The notes under the pieces were generated by a model. The model did not search any database. It was not told the DNA's origin and saw nothing but the letters and a program-made list of their open reading frames with translations. Of a stretch of DNA of 64,000 nucleotides, positions 55,767 through 64,000 are shown in pieces. The DNA is from Gautieria morchelliformis (lineage: Eukaryota; Basidiomycota; Agaricomycetes; Gomphales; Gomphaceae). Position numbers and translations under genes: made by a program. Every line of letters begins with the position of its first letter. Within the stretch, counting starts at the first letter, position 1. The DNA lies in assembly GCA_015179125.1 (NCBI GenBank), contig WHVA01000122.1, positions 124,001 through 188,000 of the forward strand, read 5' to 3'.

Positions 55767-56962
55767 GGGGGCACTCGCGAGCATAGTGGCCTGGTTGTCG
55801 ACATCGGAAGCAGGTGATAGTTCCGTGGCCTTTTCCGCGCATGCGGTCAACATCCATCGGGGCAGGGCCACTCTTCGAGGGAGGAGGGCTATGGTTCCTA
55901 ATAGGACCAGGCAGAGCAAGTGTCGGAAATATTTTCCGCGGGAATGAATGCGCTTCCGGGTTTTGGCACAGGTGGAGTAGGACGAGTGGAACTGCGTGTC
56001 ATGTTCCGGCTCGTCTCCACGAAGGCCTCATTTGCTTCCCTGTTCTGGGACACCCTCTGCGTGGCTTGGTACCACCCTTCCAGGTCATCGAAATCCGGAG
56101 CTCCATCCCCAAGCAGCGCGACTTGGTTCTGGAGTGTCGGATCAAGTCCTCGTCGGAATTTGATGACGATCGTCTTGTCGTCGTCATACTCCGCAAGGTC
56201 GATGAGCTCCTGGAAGCGATCGATGTAGTCATCGACCGGATCCTTGGCCTGGTACCAGCTGGTCCCCTTGAGCTTCGTAAGGGCTGTGAGCTGCTCATTT
56301 TTCGGGCAGAACTGGTCGGAAAATGTTTTCTCGAAGGCGTCCCAGTCCCGGAAGTAGTTCCCCTTGCCCTTTGCTTCATGTCGGATCACCTTGTTTGCAA
56401 AACGGGCTGCGCGGTCCGACTTGAAAAAGGACAATGCCCAGTGAATCCGAGCCTGGTCGTTCGGAAAGAGGTCTCCAACAATTGCGAAGTAGATGCTGCA
56501 TGTGTTGAAGAATGCGCGTCCCTTCTCCCGATCTCCGTCAAAGTCTGCCGGAGTTGCGGGTTTGACCTTTGCTAACTTCACGGAGACCCTCTCTTCCGCT
56601 ACTCCCCCTTTTCCGAAATCCGGATCCAGCATTTCATTTCCACCACTTTGTGGAATATCTAACTTAGCCAAAATCGCTTGTAAGGCTGTTTCAATCGCGT
56701 CGGTCTTCATCCGGTTCCGCGTCAGTTCCTCCTCCATATTCCGAAGACAATCGTCCGGATCCATGTCGGAAGGAGAAATATGGGACGGGATTTCCGGGGT
56801 TGGGAGCTCGACGTAAGAAGAGGGGCTGTCGTACGCTGTGTGTGCGGAAGAGGTCGCGATCTCCGAGTCGCTGTCTCCGATTCTGAACGCACCTATGGCA
56901 AATGCAATGCGCAGTACGACTGCCGGTCCTCTAGGGGAGAGACTTTTCTGCTGTAAGGGCAA
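55767..56962 (-). pseudogene. gag: Gypsy 1 Gag
   Basis: On the minus strand, after an acidic N-terminus (SPSDMDPDDCLRNMEEELTR), the retrotransposon Gag core reads KVKPATPADFDGDREKGRAF, RIHWALSFFKSDRAARFANK, FEKTFSDQFCPKNEQLTALT and YIDRFQELIDLAEYDDDKT. A frame break near 55898 is followed by the CCHC knuckle CFRCRQPGHYAREC (about 55775-55815), right at the edge of insertion B. Gag forms the particle and packages RNA. The start codon is not certain because the frame is open into the LTR. Confidence 0.85.
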
Positions 56963-57441
56963 CCCTGGCCGGTTGTGGAGATCACACTACCACAAAACTG
57001 ACAAGGGGAAATCCAAAGTATGTATAAATGAACAGAGTATACAAGAGAGGGGATTCTCACCTGACAAGGGGAAATCCAAAGAGAAAAGTCTAAGGACCCC
57101 CAATGTCAGCGAGCCCGTATTATACTACGCTGCGCAGCCAGGGACAACACTTGGCACCCGCCATCAACCCTGCATCTCCCTGACCACCCTGAGCCTTGAT
57201 CGACCCTTGATGCCACCTATTATGCGAGTCGCTTGATTTCCAACACTGTTCCGAGAGTGGAAGTCGGAAATTGGAGTGGAACTGGCGAGGCGAACAGAAC
57301 TGGTGGAAGTTCTCCCAGAAGCGGAATCATTTCCGAAAGCGGAGGCGGAGATGGAATCGGAACCGGAAGCGGAGTCGGAAATGGAGTCGGAACTGGGTGT
57401 GGTGTCGGAACTGGAAATGGAAAACAGGGTGTCCCCTGACA
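56952..57441 (-). repeat. Gypsy 1 LTR, right in window (element 5' end)
   Basis: 490 bp, close to 48815-49308. The copia 3 coding frame begins immediately after it. Confidence 0.92.
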
Positions 57442-57449
57442 ACCCCAGA

Positions 57450-60400
57450 GTCAAGTGGTGTTGCTGAACGTCTAAACCGAACTCTAGTTGAAAGAGCTCG
57501 TGCCATGCTATTGGAATCAAGTCTTCCTAAGACCCTATGGGGCCATGCAATTTTGCATGCCAACTATCTTAGGAATAGGACGCATACAAGAGCTTTGCCA
57601 GACAAAACCCCTTTTGAAATGATCCATCACGAGAAACCGAACCTGAAGGACATACACGTGTGGGGAATTGAAGTCTACGTTAAAGTCAAAGAAGGAAACA
57701 AACTAGCAGCCCATGCCAAAAGAGCTCGATGGATAGGAATCTCTGGACAGAGCCATGGTCACTGCATCTACTGGCCTGACTCTCAGAAGGTTTCTGTCGA
57801 GCGGAATGTTATATTTGACTCAGAGATGAAGGGGGGCAAAGCTCCAATCATTTCTATTGAAGAGTCACAGCTACCTACGTCCAGAAAAGTGATACAGGCC
57901 ATTTTGGCGCCAGCACCTATGCCTAGTCGCTTAGTCAGTGAGGAGGCAAAGATCGAGGAAATTGATGATAATGAACCAGAGGAACGTCTTGAAGAGCTGC
58001 AACCCAGTCAGACTGTTGATGTCAGACCTAAAGAAGTTGCTCCAATAAGGAGAAGCGAGAGGATCCGTCAGCAGCAGCAGCAGCCGGCCCCAAGTGGTCC
58101 CATAACAAGATCTCAAACTAAGAGACATGCTGGTGCAGACATCACTACACTAGCTTACGAGGACATTGAGGACCATCAAGACAAATCATTTGAACAAGAT
58201 TTACCCTCTGAAACTGATGGCATCAATGATTATAACCTTGCCATCAGTACACTTTTGACCTCCGATCAAAACAAAGATAATGTGCTGCCGGATTTGAATC
58301 AGACTGAGCCTAGCAATGCAGATGAAGCCTTAAATGATCCTATGTGGAAAGCATCGATGGATAAAGAGTACAAGGTGCTACTCGACAAAGGTGTATGGGA
58401 AGTGGTTAAACCACCTCCTGGAGCAAATATTGTCGGAAATAGATGGGTATTCCTCTGGAAACACAATCCAGAAGGTGAACCCATTACACCTAGATCGAGG
58501 ATGGTCGCCCAAGGCTTTACACAAAGTTTTGGAGTCGACTACAATGAAACCTATGCACCTGTTGCTCGGATGACTTCGTTACGGATTATATGTGCCATTG
58601 CTGCCAGGAACAATTGGCCTATTCACCAAATGGATGTGGACAGTGCGTATTTGAATGCTACACTGCCAGAACCTATTTACATGAGACAGCCGTATGGATA
58701 TGAGACCGGAGACAAAGATGATGTCCTCCTGCTGAAGAAAGCACTTTACGGCCTCAAACAGTCTGGAAGGGAATGGTACAAACGTCTGAGTGGTGAATTT
58801 CTCAAGTTAGGATTCACTAAATCAGCTTCGGATGGAGCTGTATTTTGCAGACGTGGACCGAGAGGGCATGCGATTATTGCAACCGCAGTGGATGACCTCA
58901 CTATCACAGCTGAGAGTCAACCAATCCTCGATGGGGTAAAGCATGACCTTGCCCAGATCTTCAGCATGAAAGATCTAGGCGAGATTCACTGGCTTTTGAA
59001 CCTCAAAATCGAAAGAGATTGGAATAACAAATCGATTGCAATATCACAAGCCGCATACATCCAGAAAATCATCAAAAAATTCAATCTGGATGATGCTAAA
59101 ACATTTTCCACACCTCTCGACCCAGCCGTTAAATTATCCAGAGACCAATGCTCTTCTACAGATGAAGACAAGCAGAAGATGTCGAAAATTCCATACAGAC
59201 AAGCGATAGGATCATTGATGTGGGCAGCAGTAGCCACTTGACCAGACTGTCAAGATTGGGTTTTAGGCGTTAATATCGTGTATTAGTGAACACAGCGAAT
59301 GCCCGAATAACTTGTGCGAATAAGTATGCCGTTAGGCGAATAGGTGAACCAATGGATGTTCACAAGATAAGAGGGTTTGCCTAACCAGGGCTCACCCTAT
59401 CTACAGTCGTAGCGAAATAGCTCGCAGCACTTGACGACGTAACGTGCAAGATATCGCGGAAGGGCTGTCTAAGTTTCGACGGTCCCTTCGCTGGCGAAGG
59501 TGCTCCTTCAGAGCCCCTCGCCAACAGCACAGAAAATAGTTTGAAGGCTAAGGTAACGAAGATGAAGTATGAGAACTCACCAGTGATGCCTAAGTCCTTG
59601 GCTGGTTGAAGATAGAAATCTTCAAGGAGAGGCTCAAGAGGATGATCACAGCGAGGTCAAGTTTGCACAAGATGGACGACGTATGATAATTGAACTGGGG
59701 AATATACATGCGAATGTAAACTACTTATATCGAATGCTCGCAAGGTATTAGCGAATAGGAAAGAGGCCGTCGTGAGTTAGGGCCGGATCGGGGTGTGCAG
59801 TCATGATACTAAGGAGATGGAATAAACATACAATAGAGTGAGGGAAGAATGCGAACGTGGAACGACAGAGAGTAAAAGGGGGCGAAGGCACTTATGGACA
59901 AAACCATGTCTTGGGACCCGCATACATGCTACCCTGCACGGACTCTTCGTTTACTGGGTTGATCCCGCACGACCTATGGAAGGAACGCCCTGCGAACGCA
60001 CTTTGGCCATACGAACACCCAATGGGGTTGGATTAAGAAGATGATGGGGCTAATGATGAACCATCATGCCGGGTGAATGGTATCGATCATATTTGATGGC
60101 GTGCCTGCTGGCGAAATGCACGAGCAGCGAATAGCGGTTCGGAGGATGGGGCGAACAACGAGTAGAGTGGATGTAGAGGAGGAGTGGTCGGTAGGTGCGG
60201 CGAACTCTGACGAAGATGCTAGGGAGTGACGAGGGGGAACATGGAGGTAACGCGGTAGGAGAAATAAACCGGTCATGACACAGACATTGCATTCGCAGTG
60301 TCACTACTTTCTCAATTCCTCGAAAACCCAGGTTTAACTCATTGGAATGCAGTCAAACATGTCTTTAAATATCTAAAAGGCACGATGGACTACAAATTGA

Positions 60401-60881
60401 CACTTGGGAAGAATCGAGACGGCCTCATTGGGTATTCAGATGCGGATTGGGCTTCACAAGAGCACAGGCACTCATACTCGGCTTATATTTTTCAGATTGA
60501 TGGAGGGACAGTATCATGGAGTTGTCAAAAACAATCCATAGTAGCCCTATCATCAACTGAAGCCGAATTCGTTGCCCTGACTCATGCGAGCAAAGAAGCC
60601 TTATGGATGCGCCACTTTATTTCTGAAGTGTTCCAACCGCTGAATTGTCCCATCAAACTTTATTCAGACAATCAATCAGCCATTGCCATTGTCTATGGCA
60701 CTCAACAACACACGAGGACCAAGCATTTCGACATTAGATTATATTTCATCTGAGATATAGTCGAAGATGAAGAAATTAAGCTTGTGTACCTACCAACGGA
60801 ACACATGCTAGCCGATCTTCTCACTAAAGGACTTCCTAGTCCTAGAGTGAGAATCCTCAATGAGAGAATCGGAATATATTA
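57450..60881 (+). pseudogene. pol: Copia 3 integrase end, RT and RNase H, split by a solo LTR
   Basis: The frame starts at SSGVAERLNRTLVERARAML (integrase Glu region), then a long acidic linker with a Gln run. RT follows: NEADEALNDPMWKASMDKEY-like opening, GNRWVFLWKHNPEGEPI, IHQMDVDSAYLNATLPEP, YGLKQSGREWYKRLSGEF and the catalytic region TAVDDLTITAES. It ends GSLMWAAVAT-stop: TGA at 59239-59241 stands for the Arg of RPD. A 1,033 bp LTR follows, then LLSQFLENPGLTHWNAVKH and RNase H (YSDADWASQEHRHSYSAYIF, STEAEFVALTHASKEALW, QQHTRTKHFDIRLYFI). A second TGA at 60751 also replaces an expected Arg. The last module (PTEHMLADLLTKGLPS) ends near 60881. Confidence 0.85.
59248..60280 (+). mobile_element. 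Large solo LTR in copia 3
   Basis: 1,033 bp, TGTCAAGATTGGGTTTTAGG..CCGGTCATGACA, flanked by CAGAC (59243-59247 and 60281-60285). It is the same family as 50292-51566 but in opposite window orientation. Shared words include GTGAACACAGCGAATGCCCG and GAAGGGCTGTCTAAGT. Confidence 0.92.
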
Positions 60882-60895
60882 AGCTTGAGGGGGCG

Positions 60896-61390
60896 TGTTG
60901 GGTGCATTTATGCTCCTGCACCAAAATCAAGCATAATATGTTCGATTTATTGTATGGTGTTTCAATTTCTTCTCACATTGTTCTTGTACCATGCATTCAC
61001 TTCTCTGATTATTTTTGAAATTTTCGGGTCACTCCCTATCTCTCCATTTCATCCTGTTATTTCTATTTTCACAGGCAGCTGCACCCAGCGGAGTTTAAAA
61101 TGACATCGACGCGCGAGCCCTTGGGCGCTAAAGGGCCGGGTGCATGTATATGCCTTCTGAGACAGGATTGTACTCCTCTCTCAGTGACAATAAATTCACT
61201 GAGAGAGGCGAGTAGTATTCCTTGTATTTTCATAGCATGTTGACTGAAAATCATGTAGTACATTTGATTCTAGGTATTATATTAATATATCAGTGACAAT
61301 AAATTCACTGAGAGAGTACATTTTATTCTAGATTCTAGCTTTCTAAGAACTCTACCGAACCTTCCCTGCCATAGCCCCAAGTTGCTAACA
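60896..61390 (+). repeat. 3' LTR of copia 3
   Basis: TGTTGGGTGCATTTATGC..AGTTGCTAACA. It contains the hairpin CTCTCTCAGTGA..TTCACTGAGAGAG (about 61177-61208) and a second partial copy near 61290, similar in sequence to the CAGTGAA/TTCACTG hairpin of the copia 1 LTR. Confidence 0.75.
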
Positions 61391-63230
61391 CGAGAGTCAT
61401 CGGGAAAGATCAGGACCGGGGCGGAAGTGATCAGCTCTTTGAGTTTGTCAAAGGAGGCCTGTTCCGGCTCTCCCCACTGCCATCCAACCTCCTTCTTGGT
61501 GAGGTCGAAGAGGGCACGAGCGTGGCAGGAGAAGTCCTTGATGAACTGCCGGTAGAAATTGACAAACCCAATGAAGGACTGGACCTCCTTCTTGTTCCGC
61601 GGCACAGGCCAATCTGATACACCGGAAACTTTGACTGGGTCCATTTCCACCTTCCCTTCTGACACAATCACCCCAAGATACTCTATCCACGTCCGCTCAA
61701 ATTCGCACTTTTCCGGCTTGAGACACAGGTTGTATTCCCGGAGCCGTTCCAGCACTCCGCACGACTTCCCGATGTTTGGACATTGTTTTTGTGAAGATGA
61801 GGATGTCATCGAGGTAGACGCAGACAACCCCTTCTGCTATCATGTCACGGAAAATGTCATTCATCATTGTCTGGAATGTGGCGGGACTGTTGGTGAGGCC
61901 AAAGAACATGACCTGTGGCTCAAAGAGTCCTCGGTTGGTGCGGAATGCGGCCTTCCACTCGTCTCCCTCCCGGATCCGAACATTATTGAAGCCCCAGCGG
62001 ACATCCAGCTTAGGGAAGTACCTTGCCCCGCGGAGTTGTGTGATTAGTTCAGAAATGAGTGGAATGGGGTACCGGTTCTTGATCGTGATCGCATTCAAGG
62101 CCCGGTAATCCTGCACAAGTCTGAGCGAGCCGTCCTTCTTCTTGATGAAGAACACCGGAGATGCCATGGGTGACTTGGAGGGGAGGATCCTCCCTGTACG
62201 GAGGTTTTCCGCAAGGAATGCATCGAGCTCTACCTGCTCCTTGGATGACAGCGGGTAGACTTTGCAGTTGGTGGGCTTTGACCCAGGCTCCAACTTGATA
62301 GCATGGTCCCACAGCTTCCATGGAGGCAGGGCATCAAACGACTCCTTGGCAAAGATGTCCTCGAACTCCCACAGGTACTCCGGAATTTCCACCTCCACTC
62401 TATCATGCTTCTTGGAGGCTTCAGCAAGGCGTTGCGAAATGTTTCTGGTGGCGCGGATGTGTTCCGCTTCCGGTGGAAGGTTTACGTACAGCAAGCGCTC
62501 CCCTTCTGCCAGAGTGTCTTCCGGGCCGAGTTGGATGATGTCAGAGTCGGAATCGGAATCGGAATCGGAATCGGAATTGGGACCCGGTTCAATTTCCGCT
62601 TCTGAGTCTTCTTTTGCAAGCAGTGGATGGGGGCCAGAACGACATGTCTGTATGAGCCGTTCGGTCTTCCGCTGCTCCTGGCGCTCCTTCCGCACTTCCG
62701 ATCGGCACATGTGACACTTGGCCGGGCACCGACTCATCAGCACCTTCCGAGTCCGCCAATTGATCTCCGGGTTGTGCTCCTGGAGCCAGGTAAACCCGAG
62801 GATGACGTCTTGCTTTCCCAGGCTGGTGACTGCAAAGGAAGTGCGTTCTGTGTGTCCGTCGTAGCGGAGAATTGTGTCTACTATCTCTGTGGTAGACCCT
62901 GACTCATTGGGGCTTCCATCCACATTGAACACCGGGATTGCACGTTGCAACTTCCGCGTAGTCAGTCGGTTCCGTTCCACATAGTCCCGGTCCATAAACT
63001 GACCAGTGGCCCCGCAATCGACAAGGGCAGGTCCTGATTTGACTTCCGCCGTATCTGTCGTCTGGATCTCCACCTTAATGACTAGTGACTTGGGGCCAGG
63101 GGTGGCAGCAACAACATAGCGCTTCGGGAGGCGTCTCTCCCAAGGGCGGATGCGGGATGGATGGGGTGTCGGATTTGGTTTTTGTGTGACTTTATCCGGT
63201 GGGTCTGTATGAAGTGAGGGGTGTGGGGCT
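61391..63230 (-). pseudogene. pol: Gypsy 2 Pol, protease and RT
   Basis: On the minus strand: LVDCGATGQFMDRDYVERN (protease), the SDSDSDSDSD linker, FFIKKKDGSLRLVQDYRALN, MFFGLTNSPATFQTMMNDIF and CVYLDDILIFTKTMSKH. Near 61755 the sequence lacks two bases (CAGCACTCCGC against CAGCACTCTCCGC in gypsy 1), which shifts the frame. RT continues in another frame (LERLREYNLCLKPEKCEFER, SFIGFVNFYRQFIKDFS) to the truncation at 61391. Confidence 0.88.
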
Positions 63231-64000
63231 TTTAATTCTCTACTTCAAGACAGGCAAACCGGTTATGTACAGGCAGCAGGGGCACACATCTCACCAGCTG
63301 CGCATCACAACATCCGACGCATCTTCCACTTCCGATGCACCATGTTCTGCATTTTCGGAAATTCCTTCCGCAGTGGGCACTCCGCTTATGTCTGCGAGTG
63401 CGAGGAACTCTGGAAGGAGCTCAAGTTTCTCCTCTGTGGTCATAAGCCGGATGTCAAAGGCTTGGGGGCACTCGTGGGCATAGTGGCCTGGTTGTCAGCA
63501 TCGGAAGCAGGTGATGGTTCCATGGCCTTTTCCACGCATGTGGTCAACATCCATCAGGGCAGGGCCACTCTTCGAGGGAGGGGGGCTAGGGTTCCTGGAG
63601 CAACCGTCGGAAATATTTTCCGTGTGGGAACGAATGCACTTCCATGTTTTGGCACAGGTGGAGTAGGATGAGCGGAACTGCGTGTCATGTTCCGGTTCAT
63701 CTCCACAAAGGCCTCGTTTGCTTCCCTGTTTCGGGACACCCTCCGCGCAGCTTGGTACCACCCTTCCGGGTCATCGAAATCCGGAGCTCCATCCCCAAGC
63801 AGCGCAACTTGGTTCTGGAGTGTCGGATCAAGCCCTCGTCGGGATTTGATGACGATCGTCTTGTCATCGTCATACTCCGCAAGGTCGATGAGCTCCTGGA
63901 AGCGGTCAATGTAGTCATCGACCGGATCCTTGGCCTGGTACCAGCTGGTCCCCTTGAGCTTCGTAAGGGCTGTGAGCTGCTCATTTTTCAGGCAGAACTG
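63230..64000 (-). pseudogene. gag: Gypsy 2 Gag, partial
   Basis: On the minus strand: SQPLRSSRGPAGTRPRIRSM is the shadow frame; the real frame matches the gypsy 1 Gag C-terminus (EANEAFVEMNRNMTRSS, PPVPKHGSAFVP). The zinc knuckle is broken: CFRC is followed by TGA (63495-63497) where gypsy 1 has the CGA Arg codon of CFRCRQPGH. The upstream half is outside the window. Confidence 0.8.

Larger units (their letters stand above)
48815..57441 (-). mobile_element. Chromodomain Ty3/gypsy retrotransposon 1, minus strand
   Basis: LTRs at 48815-49308 and 56952-57441 share TGTAAGGGCAACCC.. and ..CCCCTGACA. On the minus strand the order is Gag (56.9-55.8 kb), protease, RT, RNase H, integrase and chromodomain (54.5-49.4 kb), which defines a chromovirus-type gypsy. 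Two foreign insertions lie inside (50292-51566 and 54696-55766). The outer flanks (GTGAG left, ACCCC right) do not match and lie in two different copia families, so this is probably a recombinant rather than a simple insertion. Confidence 0.92.
57442..61390 (+). mobile_element. Ty1/copia element 3, 5'-truncated
   Basis: Integrase C-terminus, RT and RNase H are followed by a polypurine tract (GAGGGGGCG) and a 495 bp 3' LTR (60896-61390). The 5' half and 5' LTR are missing: the element starts at a gypsy LTR. Its right flank CGAGA continues straight into gypsy 2, so copia 3 had inserted into that gypsy copy before the rearrangement. A solo LTR sits at 59248-60280. Confidence 0.88.
61391..64000 (-). 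mobile_element. Chromodomain Ty3/gypsy retrotransposon 2, truncated, runs off the window
   Basis: Colinear with gypsy 1 from its Gag to the RNase H start on the minus strand, without insertion B. It stops at 61391 at the copia 3 LTR, exactly where gypsy 1 reads GGGCGAGAGTCGTCGG (about 52605). The 5' end lies beyond 64000. Confidence 0.9.

Noticed and set aside
1..64000. tRNA or rRNA genes
   Set aside because: No cloverleaf-like A/B box pair or conserved rRNA segment was recognised on either strand by eye.

Overview
The window looks like a transposon-saturated stretch of a filamentous basidiomycete genome, probably Agaricomycetes. The evidence is many 45-65 nt spliceosomal introns (GTRNGT..YAG), Plavaka and PIF/Harbinger DNA transposons, Ty1/copia and chromodomain Ty3/gypsy elements, a DIRS/Ngaro-like tyrosine-recombinase retroelement, a DUF6532 protein, FunK1-type kinase debris and a fungal seven-helix membrane protein family. 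No search was run. Family names rest on recognising motifs in the translations, and species cannot be assigned.

Layout. A repeated host unit (FunK1-like kinase remnant, then a seven-helix receptor-like gene, then a 3' flank of about 0.5 kb) occurs three times: 1-2450 plus 10261-10395 (copy 1, cut by the window edge), 10395-23200 (copy 2) and about 36480-40520 (copy 3). The 3' flank of copy 1 is split by a 7.8 kb TA-flanked transposon (2453-10258). It carries a Plavaka transposase on the minus strand and a DUF6532 gene on the plus strand, with a minisatellite between them. Copy 2 is split by a copia element (13236-19093, TSD TCGTT), which itself holds a 1,011 bp TA-flanked inverted-repeat element. 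A Harbinger transposon (19159-22144) splits the same gene again.

From 23.8 to 29.6 kb lies the DIRS/Ngaro-like element, interrupted by an LTR-like insertion. A second copia (29936-34481) follows, with its own solo LTR. The 35.4-37.7 kb stretch is a kinase pseudogene full of hairpin-forming inverted duplications. The only conserved single-copy host gene is DUS3 (tRNA dihydrouridine synthase, about 40.6-43.17 kb, ten recognisable introns). Two tandem, related, mostly disordered proteins of unknown function follow (43.5-46.2 kb).

The right third (48.2-64 kb) is a nest of retroelements: a copia fragment, a chromodomain gypsy element on the minus strand with two foreign LTR insertions, a second copia fragment carrying a 1,033 bp solo LTR, and a second gypsy copy running off the right edge.

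Most mobile elements here are dead. Recurrent CGA-to-TGA nonsense changes, frameshifts and nested insertions suggest a silenced, mutation-accumulating region, in which TSDs allow most insertions to be ordered.
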